Counted from the first letter of the stretch, positions 36,716 to 45,641 are shown. The stretch is 64,000 bases of DNA from CAVQJU01 sp963729215 (GCA_963729215.1 CAVSND010000027.1:124001-188000), one strand, 5' to 3'. Made by a program: numbers and translations. The notes: generated from the letters alone by a model not told the origin.

Positions 36716-37683
36716 TCGGCAAGATCACGATTGAAGAACACTTCGGTCTCGAGGCGACGCTGCGCGAGTCCGCCGAGTACGCCGTTCCCGGGAAGTTGAA
36801 CGTGCTGGAGCGGCGGCTGCTGGATCTGGACGATGAGCGGCTGCGCGAGATGGATGCGCATGGCGTCGCGTTCGCCATCCTCTCGCTCAACGCGCCGGGC
36901 GTGCAGTCGGTTCACGAGCCCGCGCGCGCCATCGATCTCGCGCGACGCGGCAACGATGCGCTGGCCGCGGGAATCGCCAGACACCCGGATCGGTACGCCG
37001 GATTTGCGGCGCTGCCGATGCAGGATCCCGAGGCGGCTTGCGCGGAATTGACCCGCGCGGTGAAGGAACTGGGTTTCAAGGGCGCGATGGTCAACGGCTA
37101 CTCCCAGATCGGGAGTCCCGATCGCGTCGTTTACTACGACGATCCGATGTTCCGGCCGGTCTGGGCCACGCTGGCGAGCTTGAACGTGCCGTTTTATCTG
37201 CACCCACGCGATCCGCTGCCGGGCCGGGTGCCGATGTACGACGGCCACCCGTGGCTGCGCGGCGCGTCGTGGGCGTTCGGCGTGGAGACCGCCACGCATG
37301 CGCTGCGCCTCATGGCGAGCGGGATCTTCGACACCCACCCCGGCCTGACCGCCATTCTCGGGCACCTCGGCGAGATGCTGCCGTACTGCATCTGGCGCTT
37401 CGATCACCGGGTGGGCAAGCGCCCGCGCGATATCCCCGCGCGCAAGACGTTCACGGAATACCTGCGGTCGAACTTCTACGTCACGACGAGCGGGAATTTC
37501 CACACGGCGACGCTGAATGCGGCCATCGCGGAATTGGGCGCCGATCGCGTGCTGTTTTCCGTCGACTATCCGTTCGAGGAAGTCGGCGACGCGGCGTCGT
37601 GGTTCGACACGTGTGAGATCTCCGACGCCGACAGACTCAAGATCGGCCGCACGAACGCCGCTCAGCTCTTCCGCTTGAAGTAG
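36712..37683 (+). CDS. Amidohydrolase of the gamma-resorcylate/salicylate decarboxylase family
   Basis: A 323-residue TIM-barrel metal enzyme. Close similarity in pattern to gamma-resorcylate decarboxylase: 'MIGKITIEEHFGLEATLRES' (Glu and His metal ligands), 'LSLNAPGVQSV', 'FYLHPRDPLPGRVPMYDGHPWLRGASWAFGVETATHALRLMASG' (His), 'ILGHLGEMLPYCIWR' (His) and 'DRVLFSVDYPFEEVGDAASWF' (Asp). All active-site ligands are present. The family removes CO2 from aromatic acids non-oxidatively and reversibly. ATG 36712 overlaps the cimA stop. The last 22 bases overlap the convergent gene at 37662. Confidence 0.9.
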   Translation: MIGKITIEEHFGLEATLRESAEYAVPGKLNVLERRLLDLDDERLREMDAHGVAFAILSLNAPGVQSVHEPARAIDLARRGNDALAAGIARHPDRYAGFAALPMQDPEAACAELTRAVKELGFKGAMVNGYSQIGSPDRVVYYDDPMFRPVWATLASLNVPFYLHPRDPLPGRVPMYDGHPWLRGASWAFGVETATHALRLMASGIFDTHPGLTAILGHLGEMLPYCIWRFDHRVGKRPRDIPARKTFTEYLRSNFYVTTSGNFHTATLNAAIAELGADRVLFSVDYPFEEVGDAASWFDTCEISDADRLKIGRTNAAQLFRLK

Positions 37684-38222
37684 TGGGCGATCTTTTTCCC
37701 CGCGTCGTCTGAGTAGTACACGACAACTCTCGTCGTGCCCACCGCCTGATCCTTGAAGTCCTGACCCGCGTCGACCGCGGCGCGATCGGTCAGCTTCAGC
37801 TTTTCGGTCGCGCCGTTGTCGTAGCGGATGGTGATTTCTTTCTTGCCTCGATTGATGTCGGTGACGATGCCTTCCGTTGTCTGCAGTCCGTTGCCGCCGA
37901 CGCGATCGATTTCGTGGGCCGATTCGCCGCCCTGGTCGGCCGTGTAATGGACCACGACGGTTGTGCCGGGCTTGAGGTCCGCGAGGACACCGTCCTTGCC
38001 GCCGTGGACGAGCAGGTCCTTCGCGGCGCTGTACACGTGCTCCACACCGTCCTCTGTCGTGACGACAATCTTATTGGCGGCTTTATGCTCGTCTTTGATC
38101 GTGGCGTCGGTTGCGATGACGCCGGTCACACCGTGAATCGGTGGGAGTGTCGTCTGGGCGTAGAGCGGGGTGACCCCGCACGCAACGCTACCGATGAGAA
38201 GAAGTCCTGAAACCCGCATCAT
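37662..38222 (-). CDS. Exported beta-rich protein, uncharacterised
   Basis: A 186-residue protein with signal peptide MMRVSGLLLIGSVACGVTPLYAQ. The mature part consists of repeated short beta units of the SH3/OB style: 'GVIATDATIKDEHKAANKIVVTTEDGVEHVYSAAKDLLVH', 'LKPGTTVVVHYTADQGGESAHEIDRV' and 'GIVTDINRGKKEITIRYDNGATEKLKLTDRAAVD'. These resemble the DUF5666-like pattern of tandem barrels. It ends VVYYSDDAGKKIAHYFKRKS. It is predicted periplasmic. No catalytic motif is visible. Convergent with, and overlapping, the amidohydrolase by 22 bases. Confidence 0.85.
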   Translation of the reverse strand: MMRVSGLLLIGSVACGVTPLYAQTTLPPIHGVTGVIATDATIKDEHKAANKIVVTTEDGVEHVYSAAKDLLVHGGKDGVLADLKPGTTVVVHYTADQGGESAHEIDRVGGNGLQTTEGIVTDINRGKKEITIRYDNGATEKLKLTDRAAVDAGQDFKDQAVGTTRVVVYYSDDAGKKIAHYFKRKS

Positions 38223-38290
38223 CGCAACCTCCTTCAGCCTGCGATGGCATTTGCATACGCTGCGCCAGTCTATTGCGGGGACGGTCGAGG

Positions 38291-38893
38291 CTAGAGCGGC
38301 TCGCCGGGCGTGGCGGAGCCGGCAAGCCAGTCCCGACCTTCACGGTACAGCTTCTCCACCTCGGGTCCGCGCAGGCCAGGCAACCCCTGTTTGACGGTAA
38401 AGCCGTTCCGGTGCTGCAGATAGCCGAGGTGCCGGTAGCCCTCCGGAAATCTGTCGAGGACCGCGCGATCCAGTTGCAGCGTGGCCGAAGGATCAACCGG
38501 GTCGAGCCGATCCTTTTCGTAAATGGGCTGACGGCGGACGATGCCCCAGCGTCCCTCGCGCTTCTCGAAGAAATCGTAAAACCGTCCCCAGCAGACGACA
38601 TCCACCGGCACACCGTCGAGCGGCGCGCGCTGGAAGATATTCATTTTGGCCTGCGAGATCGCCCGTGTGCCGCTGATGTCGCACGACCAGCCGTTGAGCG
38701 CGTGCAGGATGTGGACGCCGCGCTCGAAGCCCTCGCGGCTGACCTCGATGAACTTCGTCGCCGGGCCCTGGAACCACGTCGCGGTCATCCATCCGTCGGC
38801 ATGCCAGACGGTCGCGAATCGCTCCCAGTCTCCCGCGTCGCGCCAGACGACCCAGTTCTCGACAACGTGACGGATTGCGGCTGAGTCGTCCAT
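38291..38893 (-). CDS. SnoaL/NTF2-like protein
   Basis: A 200-residue protein with no signal peptide. The pattern MDDSAAIRHVVENWVVWRDAGDWERFATVWHADGWM at the start, 'TATWFQGPATKFIEVSREGFERGVHILHALNGWSCDISGTRAISQAKMNIF' and 'VVCWGRFYDFFEKREGRWGIVRRQPIYEKDRLDPVDP' fits the SnoaL-like NTF2 fold, a cone used by small ketosteroid-isomerase-like enzymes and dehydratases. The His near residue 31 and Trp/Asp pattern fit a ligand pocket. It lies downstream of the FAH-family gene on the same strand with 88 bases between, so a catabolic role is possible but not shown. Confidence 0.82.
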   Translation of the reverse strand: MDDSAAIRHVVENWVVWRDAGDWERFATVWHADGWMTATWFQGPATKFIEVSREGFERGVHILHALNGWSCDISGTRAISQAKMNIFQRAPLDGVPVDVVCWGRFYDFFEKREGRWGIVRRQPIYEKDRLDPVDPSATLQLDRAVLDRFPEGYRHLGYLQHRNGFTVKQGLPGLRGPEVEKLYREGRDWLAGSATPGEPL

Positions 38894-38904
38894 GGGGGAG
38901 TCTT

Positions 38905-38990
38905 TCGTGGCTCGTGGCTCGTGGCTCGTGGCTCGTGGCTCCGTGGCTCGTGGCTCGTTACCCGTTTTTCCGTTTTCCGTTTTACGTTCT
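38905..38990. repeat. CGTGGCTC tandem array followed by CGTTTTCCG repeat
   Basis: Bases 38905-38959 are nearly perfect tandem copies of TCGTGGCTCGTGGCTC (the complement of GAGCCACG), seven units. Then 38960-38990 repeats CCGTTTTT / CCGTTTTACG. The FAH-family gene ends within this second part. This is the cleanest array of the family in the window. Confidence 0.85.
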
Positions 38991-39899
38991 GACGACTCTG
39001 TTCCTCAGGACGCCGATCCCTTCGACTTCAGTCTCCACGAGGTCGCCGTCTTCGAGGAACTCCTGGGGCGTGCGGGCAAGGCCGACGCCCTCGGGCGTGC
39101 CGGTCGCGATGAAGTCGCCCGGCTCGATGGTCATCCCGCGCGACAGCGACTCGATGATCGCATCCACCCCGAAGATCATGTTCGCCGTCGTCGAGTTCTG
39201 TTTCTCCACGCCGTTGACCCGGAGCGAGATCTTTTTCGACTGCGGATCGCCGAATTCGTCGGCCGTGACGATGACCGGCCCGATCGGACAGAAGCCGTCG
39301 AGGCTCTTGCCCTTGAACCACTGCAGGTGCGTCTTCTGCAGATCGCGGGCCGAGACATCGTTGATGACCGTATAGCCAAATACATGGTCGAGCGCTCGAG
39401 CCCGCGGTATGTCCTTGCCGGCTATGCCGATGACGACGCCGAGTTCAGCTTCGTAATCGAGTTGAGTAGTGACGGACGAATCCCACGGGATCGGATCGTT
39501 CGGACCTGTCACGCTCGTGGGCGCCTTCGTGAAGAACACCGGCGCCTCCGGGATCTTGAACTCCCGGCCGCGGGCCTGGGCGCTTTCCTTTGCGTGGCTG
39601 ATGTAGTTCAGGCCCAGGCAGACGACGTTCTTGGCGGGGCGTCCCGTAGGTGCATGCCAGCGAACGTCGCCGACGCGATGTGGCGCCGAAACTGGCGGAG
39701 GGCCGCCGAAGGCCTGCGTGGCGAGGTCGGCGACGCGTGTCCAGGTGTCCTTCCCTTGCGCGATCAGTTCAGTCAAGGTCCGCGGGATGGTGTCGGCGCT
39801 CGCCGGCAGAAGGGCGTGGACGTCGTACAGCAGTTCACTATGCAGGATGCCGAGGCGTGGTCGCACGTCGGCTGGAAGCGAAAAAGTGGCGTAGCGCAT
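38982..39899 (-). CDS. Fumarylacetoacetate hydrolase family protein
   Basis: A 305-residue enzyme with an N-terminal segment (RYATFSLPADVRPRLGILHSELL) and the FAH C-terminal domain: 'VVCLGLNYISHAKESAQARG', 'LDYEAELGVVIGIAGKDIPRARALDHVFGYTVINDVSARDLQKTHLQWFKGKSLDGFCPIGPVIV' and 'EPGDFIATGTPEGVGLARTP'. The metal-binding acid residues (Glu-x-Glu in YEAELGVVIG, Asp in NDVSARD) are present. Members hydrolyse or isomerise beta-diketone acids such as fumarylpyruvate, or decarboxylate oxaloacetate. The exact substrate is not set. Divergent from the second TonB receptor gene. ATG 39899 chosen from the normal N-terminus. Confidence 0.9.
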   Translation of the reverse strand: MRYATFSLPADVRPRLGILHSELLYDVHALLPASADTIPRTLTELIAQGKDTWTRVADLATQAFGGPPPVSAPHRVGDVRWHAPTGRPAKNVVCLGLNYISHAKESAQARGREFKIPEAPVFFTKAPTSVTGPNDPIPWDSSVTTQLDYEAELGVVIGIAGKDIPRARALDHVFGYTVINDVSARDLQKTHLQWFKGKSLDGFCPIGPVIVTADEFGDPQSKKISLRVNGVEKQNSTTANMIFGVDAIIESLSRGMTIEPGDFIATGTPEGVGLARTPQEFLEDGDLVETEVEGIGVLRNRVVRT

Positions 39900-40027
39900 G
39901 GATGCCAGAAAGATATGTCAGTTGTCCCGCTGCACTCAAGCGTGCGGCTTCCTTGCCGGGCGATCCGGACTCTTGGATCAACGCCGAAAACACGGACAGT
40001 GACGTTAAACGACCGTCTTTCAAAGTG

Positions 40028-40055
40028 TTCACAACCTCATGGTCCCTGCTATACT
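40028..40055 (+). promoter_or_regulatory. Candidate sigma-70 promoter for the second TonB receptor gene
   Basis: TTCACA (40028-40033), a 16-base spacer and TATACT (40050-40055), 61 bases upstream of ATG 40117. A GGGGAGGG ribosome site precedes the start. The 217-base gap (39900-40116) holds nothing else that I can name. Confidence 0.5.
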
Positions 40056-40116
40056 CCCCGCCAATTTGAATTTGCGACACGGATGTGACAGTCACTGGAC
40101 AAACGGGGAGGGTGTA

Positions 40117-43100
40117 ATGAAGCGTGTGTTGGCCCCGATCGTCGGCAGCGCGATCATCCTGCTACTTGCCGCCGCGCCGTTGCGGGCGCAGGCCGGCTCT
40201 ACCGCTCAGATCAGCGGGACCGTGAAAGATGGAAGCGGAGGTGTGCTGCCGGGCGTTGATGTCACCGTGACGCAGACCGACACGGGCCTCAAACGCAACG
40301 CGGTCACCGACGCGGAGGGGCAGTATCTGCTCCCGAATCTCCCGGTTGGTCCCTATCGTCTCGAGGCCACGCTGCAGGGCTTCCGGTCATACGCGCAGAC
40401 CGGTATCGTGCTGCAGGTCGGTGCGACGCCTGCCATCAACATCGCTATGGCAGTGGGGCAGGTCGAGGAAACCGTGACCGTCCAGGCCAACGCGCTCACA
40501 GTTGAAACGCGGAATCTCGGTGTCGGCCAGGTGATGGACAACAAGCGCATCCTGGACCTGCCGCTCAACGGACGCAATCCGGCCGACCTGATGCAGTTTC
40601 TGCCGGCGGCGGTGCCACAGCCCGCGCTGAACGCCACGAGCCGCAGCATGGGCGGAAGCAACGGCGGCCAGGCGTATTCGCTCGCCGGCGGTCTGTCATT
40701 CGGTGTGTCGTTCGTGCTCGACGGCGCCACTCATAACAACCCGTACGACAACCTCAACCTGCCGCTGCCGTTTCCCGACGCCCTGGGCGAGTTCAAAGCC
40801 GAGACGAGCACCTTGACCGCCCAGAACGGGATGCACTCGGGGGGGTCCATCAACCTCGTCACCAAGTCCGGCTCGAACCAGTACCGCGGCGATGCCTTCG
40901 AATTCTTCCGCCATCACGACATGAACGCCACCGACAAGTTCGCGGCCAAAAACGCCGACGGCTCGCTGAAAGACGACGGCTTGAAGCGCAATCAGTACCG
41001 GGTTCACCCTCGGAGGGCCGATCAAGAAGGACAAGCTGTTCTTCTTCGGCGGCTACCAGGGCACGAACACCCGTGTGATCCCGACCGACAATCGCGCCTA
41101 CGTGCCGACGGCGGCCATGCTTGCCGGCGACTTCACGGCGTACGCCTCACCGGCGTGCAACAACAACCGGCAGATCACCCTGATTGGGCCCGGGATCTCC
41201 GGTAACAAAGTGAACCCCGCGCTCTTCAGCAAGGCGGCGCAGAACATCTCGAGCAAGATTCCGACGGCGACCGATCCGTGCGGCCTCATCCAGTACGGCC
41301 TGCCGAGCGCGATCGACGAAGGTCAGTACGTCGGCAAGGTGGACTATCAGATGGGCACCAAGCATTCGGTGTTCGCGCGGTATATCGCGACGAAGCAGTT
41401 CACGCCGCCGCCGTTCAGCCTCGACGCCGCGCAGCAGAATCTGCTGGTCACCCGGATTGGCGGCCGCGACAACCTGGCCCAGACGTTCTCGGCCGGCGAG
41501 AACTTCATCATCAGCTCGACGACGTTCAACCAGGTGCGGTTCGCGTACAACCGGACGGATATCAACCGCACGAGCACGGACTTTTTCTCCGCTCCTGAAG
41601 TCGGCATCAACATCTACAGCTACATGCCGCATTACATGCTGCTGACGGTCGGTGCCGCAGGCGCCAATCCCACCGGCTTCCAGCTCGGCGGCGGCACCGA
41701 GAGCCTGTCGACGTTTACCACGCCCTCATGGCAGGTCAGCGACGACGTCACGCTCGTGCGCGGGCCTCACCAGTTCGCGTTCGGGGTCAACGTCGCAGGG
41801 TGGTCGTCGCTCTCGCTTGCGAACGTGCGCTCGCCAGGCCAGCTGGCGATCGATGGAACGCAGACCGGCCTTCCCCTGAGCGACTTCCTGCTGGGTCGAA
41901 TGGGGGTCAACGCCCTCGTTCAGGCCGCCCCGAATACGCTCGACATGACGCAGAAGTATCTCGGTCTGTACGTGCAGGACACCTGGCGCGTCGGATCGAA
42001 GATCACGTTGAACGTCGGCCTGCGGTACGAGCCGTTTTTCCCGCAGCAGCTCGTCAACGGCGCCGTGTACCAGTTCGACAAGACACGCTTCGACCAGAAC
42101 ATTCATAGCGTCGTGTTTCCGAAGGCGCCTGCCGGTCTGTATTTTCCGGGAGACGCCGGGTTCCCGAGCCAGGCCGGCATGAATACGCAGTGGGGCAACC
42201 TCGGCCCGCGCGTGGGGATCGCCTGGGATCCGGCGGGTGACGGCAGAACATCGGTCCGCGCGTCGTACGGGCGCTCGTTCGAGTTCGTGAACGCCCAGTT
42301 CCATCTGAATACGTCGGTGGCGCCGCCGTGGGGCTCGGAAGTGCGGATCAACAGTCCGCTCGGTGGTCTCGATAACCCGTTCGTCAACACGCAGGGGCAG
42401 ACCAACATTTTTCCCGTTACGTTCGACCAGAACGCGCCGTTTTCGCTCAACGGACCGTTCCTGAGCCTCAGCAACGACATGGCGGCGACGCACGTCGATC
42501 AGTGGAACGTGGCCGTCGAGCGCCAGCTGACGTCGACCTGGTTCGCGTCCGTCGGTTATCTGGGCAGCCGTACCAACAACATCTGGGAATCGACGCCGCT
42601 CAACAACGCCGTGTTCCAGAACGTCGGCGCAGCGCCGCCGAGCGCGGCCAATATCAACGCGCGCCGGCCGTTCACTCTCCAGGATCGCGAAGAACGGGCA
42701 GTTTTACGGGCCGGTCGACATGTATGTCACCGATGGGTCCCAGAGCTTCAAAGGCATGCTGCTCTCTGCCAGGAAGAGCGGGGCGCGCTCGACGTTCAGC
42801 GCCAACTACACGCTGTCGCACTGCTACGGATCACCGGACGGCTTCGGCGGCGCCACGACGAACGTCTCGTCGGGCTACAACATCCCGGGCAATCCCGGGT
42901 TCGACAGCGGCAATTGCACAGCCGACCGCCTCCAGAACTTCACCATGACCGGCAGCGCCATGTCCGGGCAGTACAGTGGCTGGAAGAACATCGGGTCCAA
43001 CTGGCAGCTAGTGGGCAGCTTCAGGGCGTTGACCGGCCCGTGGCTCACGATTACCACCGGCGCCGATGTGGCGCTGAATGGTCAGGCAGGGCACGCAACG

Positions 43101-43461
43101 CGCGAACCAGGTGTCCGACGACTTCTACGCCAACCAGGCCGTGAACCCGACCAACAACGCCATCTCGTTCCTGAACCCGGCGGCGTTTGCGCGGCCGGCG
43201 AACGGGACGCTGGGGACCATGCAGCGCAACATCGTTCGCGGGCCGGACAGCAAGAACCTCGACCTGGCGCTGACGCGCGCGTTCAGGTTCTCGAGCGCCC
43301 GGTACATCGAAGTTCGCGTGGAGGCGTTCAACGCCTTCAACTGGTTCGAGTGGGGCCAGCCGAACACCGCGATCAACGCCGCGACCTTCGGGCAGATCAC
43401 GACCACCTCGACGACCGTGCCGCCGCGCGTGATGCAGCTGGCGCTGAAGTATGTATTCTAG
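40117..43461 (+). CDS. Oar-like TonB-dependent receptor with carboxypeptidase-regulatory domain (three frameshifts)
   Basis: About 1113 residues. Signal peptide MKRVLAPIVGSAIILLLAAAPLRAQ, carboxypeptidase-regulatory domain (AQISGTVKDGSGGVLPGVDV), plug with 'DLPLNGRNPADLMQFLPAA' and 'AETSTLTAQNGMHSGGSINLVTKSGSN', then a beta-barrel ending 'PPRVMQLALKYVF', a terminal Phe as in outer-membrane barrels. Breaks, each equal to one inserted base: about 41003 (RNQY / GFTLGGPIKKDKLFFFGG), about 42688 (LQD / KNGQFYGPVDMYVTDG) and about 43088 (NGQA / GTQRANQVSDDFYAN). The sum restores the length to a multiple of three. It opens the oxidative locus and probably imports its substrate. Confidence 0.87.
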
Positions 43462-43465
43462 GGGG

Positions 43466-43530
43466 CACGAGCCACGAGCCACGAGCCACGAGCCACGAGC
43501 CACGGGTTAGAGGTTAGAGGTTAGGGTAGG
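43466..43530. repeat. GAGCCACG array plus GGTTAGA array
   Basis: Five tandem GAGCCACG units (43466-43505) are followed directly by about three GGTTAGA units (43505-43530). The array begins five bases after the TonB receptor stop and ends at the ribosome site of the next gene. Confidence 0.85.
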
Positions 43531-43538
43531 GGTAAGAG

Positions 43539-44390
43539 ATGACACGCAGACACACCGCGATGACGATCACGCTGAGCCTGCTGGCGGCACTTTTCGCCAG
43601 CCGCCCGGCATTCGCCCAGATGGACTTCGCTGGCGATTGGGCGCCGGTGCAGGACGAGGACAACACCGGTAATCCATACGTCGGGGAGTTCCTCGGCATC
43701 CCGATGAGCAAGGCGGGGTCGTTGCGCGCGCAGGCGTGGAACGCATCGCTGTACACGCTGCCGGAATGGCAGTGCCGCCCACACGGAGCGATGTACATCT
43801 CGCGCGGGCCGTCGCAGGTCCGCATCTGGAAGGAAATCGACCCGAACTCGCGGACGATCACCGCCTATCACGCCGAATGGCTGCGTTCGGTGGACAACCC
43901 GTACTACATGGACGGGCGCTCGCGCCCGCCGGCGCTCGCGCCGCATTCGTGGGGCGGATTCTCGACGGCCGAGTTCATCGGCGACATGCTGAGGATCACC
44001 ACCACGCACCTCAAAGAGGACTACTACCGCCGCAACGGCGTCCCATCGAGCGACGAGGCGACGCTGACGCAGTACTGGATCCGGCGCGGCGACATTCTGA
44101 CGTGGGTCACCATCGCATATGACCCGTTGTACCTGGCGGAGCCGATGATTCGCAGCAGCGAGTATCGATGGGCGCCGAACCAGCAGATTCCTCCGTATCC
44201 CTGCACCCCGGTGGAGGAGATCGACAGGCCCAACGGCGTGGTGCCGCACCACCTGCCTGGTACCAACCCGTTTCTCAAGGAGTTCGGCGAGAAATTCCGG
44301 CTGCCGACCGACGTCACGCTCGGCGGGCCAGCGAGCATGTATCCGGAAGCTGCACGCAAACTCGAGCGGCAGATCAACGGAGTCAAGTGA
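43539..44390 (+). CDS. Secreted Gly-x-Trp family protein A, uncharacterised
   Basis: A 283-residue protein with signal peptide MTRRHTAMTITLSLLAALFASRPAFAQ. The mature start MDFAGDWAPVQDEDN has the Gly-x-Trp pattern. Further on, 'WQCRPHGAMYISRGPSQVRIWKEIDPNSRTITAYHAEW', 'GDMLRITTTHLKEDYYRRNGVPSSDEATLTQYW' and a 'PCTPVEEIDRPNGV' tail are seen. The block around ITTTHLKEDYYRRNGVP is matched by TTTNLKPGYLRKNGVP in the gene at 45642, so the two are paralogs; a third, more distant one is at 56120. The family is widespread in Acidobacteria near PQQ dehydrogenases as far as I recall, with no established role. Probably periplasmic. Confidence 0.85.
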   Translation: MTRRHTAMTITLSLLAALFASRPAFAQMDFAGDWAPVQDEDNTGNPYVGEFLGIPMSKAGSLRAQAWNASLYTLPEWQCRPHGAMYISRGPSQVRIWKEIDPNSRTITAYHAEWLRSVDNPYYMDGRSRPPALAPHSWGGFSTAEFIGDMLRITTTHLKEDYYRRNGVPSSDEATLTQYWIRRGDILTWVTIAYDPLYLAEPMIRSSEYRWAPNQQIPPYPCTPVEEIDRPNGVVPHHLPGTNPFLKEFGEKFRLPTDVTLGGPASMYPEAARKLERQINGVK

Positions 44391-44413
44391 GAGAACGCGA
44401 AGACAAAGGATCA

Positions 44414-44440
44414 AACGCAGAGATCGCGGAGATCGCAGAG
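44414..44440. repeat. GCAGAGATCGCGG repeat, left arm
   Basis: A 27-base sequence of GCAGAGATCGCGGAGATC type, in the gap before the metallo-beta-lactamase gene. Its reverse complement recurs at 44557-44583 with 26 of 27 bases matching, so the pair forms an inverted repeat with a 116-base interval. It is the same unit as at 33081-33107 and 33132-33158. Confidence 0.8.
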
Positions 44441-44518
44441 GGCTTCAGGCAGAGAGCCCTAAGCAGAGAGCCTTAAATGGAAGGCGGCCGTTCGCGTGCC
44501 AGCTGAGGAGTTGAAATC

Positions 44519-45592
44519 GTGCGCTTGAAACGCTCAGAAATCGTGCGCCTGAAACACTCCGCGATCTCCGCGATCTCTGCGTTGATCTTCGTCTCTGCGA
44601 TCTCTCTCTCCGCGCAGTCGCCCGCGCTTGAAGCGATACCCGTTCGCGGGCACATCTATCTGATCGGCGGCGCCGGGAGCAATATCACGGTCTCTGCAGG
44701 TCCGGATGGCGTGTTCCTCGTGGACAGCGGCTCGGCGGCGAACGCCGACCGCGTCCTGGCCGCGATCAAAGCGTTGCAGGCGCGGTTGCAGCAAACGTTG
44801 CCGGCCGCGCCACGCTCGGGAGCGGAAACGGCCACCGCGACCAATCTCGAGCCGTTCTACCGGACGCTGACACCGCCCAAACCGATTCGCTACATCGCGA
44901 ACACCAGCGCCCTGCCGGATCACACGGGCGGCAACGAGAAGCTGGCGCTCGCCGGCAAGACATTCACCGGCGGCAACGTCACCGGCGAGATCGGCGGCGA
45001 AGGTGAGTCGGCCGCGATTCTGTCGCACGAAAACGTTCTGTCCAGGCTGGGCGATGCCAAGACGCCGGCGAAGGGGCTGCCGACGGACACGTATTTCGGC
45101 GCGACGCTGAAGCTCGCGTACTTCTTCAACGGCGAGGGTGTCGAGCTGCTGCGCATACCCGCCGCGGCCACCGACGGCGACAGCATCGTCCACTTCCGTG
45201 GGTCCGATATTGTGGCCACAGGCGAGCTCTTCGATTTCACTCGCTTCCCATTCATCGATCTCGCCAAGGGCGGCAGCATTCAAGGGGTGTTGGCGGGCCT
45301 GAACCGCATGGTGGAGATGGCGGTGCCCGAGTTCCGGTCCGAAGGCGGCACGCTCTTTATTCCGGCGCACGGCCGGGTCGGCGACATCGCGGACATGACG
45401 TACTACCGCGACATGACGACGATCATCCGCGACCGCATCCAGGATCTGATGAAGAAAGGCCGGACGCTCGAGCAGATCAAGGCGGCACGGCCGACCGAAG
45501 ACTGGGATGGCCGGCTCGGCCAGGACAAGTCGTGGACGCCGGACATGTTTGTCGAGGCGGTTTACAAGGGCCTTCAGAACCCCAAGAAGTAG
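44519..45592 (+). CDS. Exported metallo-beta-lactamase fold protein with degenerate metal site
   Basis: A 357-residue protein starting at GTG 44519. The signal peptide (SAISAISALIFVSAISLSAQ) is encoded partly by a copy of the GATCTC repeat (44557-44583). The fold is recognisable: 'VRGHIYLIGGAGSNITVSAGPDGVFLVDSGSA', then NTSALPDHTGGN where the usual HxHxDH has lost both leading His but keeps the Asp-His. Next, 'ILSHENVLSRL', then ATDGDSIVHF (usual His is Ala), GELF in place of GDxF, and 'FIPAHGRVGD' (His kept). Metal binding is therefore doubtful. Similar proteins occur beside PQQ enzymes. It may be a binding or structural protein. Confidence 0.87.
   Translation: MRLKRSEIVRLKHSAISAISALIFVSAISLSAQSPALEAIPVRGHIYLIGGAGSNITVSAGPDGVFLVDSGSAANADRVLAAIKALQARLQQTLPAAPRSGAETATATNLEPFYRTLTPPKPIRYIANTSALPDHTGGNEKLALAGKTFTGGNVTGEIGGEGESAAILSHENVLSRLGDAKTPAKGLPTDTYFGATLKLAYFFNGEGVELLRIPAAATDGDSIVHFRGSDIVATGELFDFTRFPFIDLAKGGSIQGVLAGLNRMVEMAVPEFRSEGGTLFIPAHGRVGDIADMTYYRDMTTIIRDRIQDLMKKGRTLEQIKAARPTEDWDGRLGQDKSWTPDMFVEAVYKGLQNPKK
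44557..44583. repeat. GATCTCTGC repeat, right arm, within a signal peptide
   Basis: Reverse complement of 44414-44440 (26 of 27 bases). It lies in frame in the gene at 44519, where it encodes the SAISAISAL part of the signal-peptide hydrophobic core. Confidence 0.8.
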
Positions 45593-45596
45593 AAGT

Positions 45597-45620
45597 AGTA
45601 GCGCAGGCCTTCAGGTCTGC
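45597..45620. repeat. REP-like hairpin (GTAGCG family)
   Basis: GTAGCG followed by GCAGGCC-TTCA-GGTCTGC (45603-45620). The same GTAGCG lead and TTCA loop occur in the larger cruciform at 16651-16704. It lies 21 bases before the next start codon, within a likely operon. Confidence 0.7.
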
Positions 45621-45641
45621 CCTGGCGGATGGTGGAGCACA

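Noticed and set aside
38905..38959. A CRISPR array.
   Set aside because: The units are 8 bases long and contiguous, with no spacers, and there are no cas genes.
40117..43461. Programmed +1 frameshifting in the TonB receptor.
   Set aside because: Three shifts within one gene, with differing local sequences, and similar breaks in many unrelated genes in the window, make sequence error or slippage more likely than recoding.
43505..43530. A telomere-like or replicon-end repeat (GGTTAGA).
   Set aside because: Only about three units, placed between co-directional genes with continuous gene order on both sides; it is one more short tandem repeat at a gene border.
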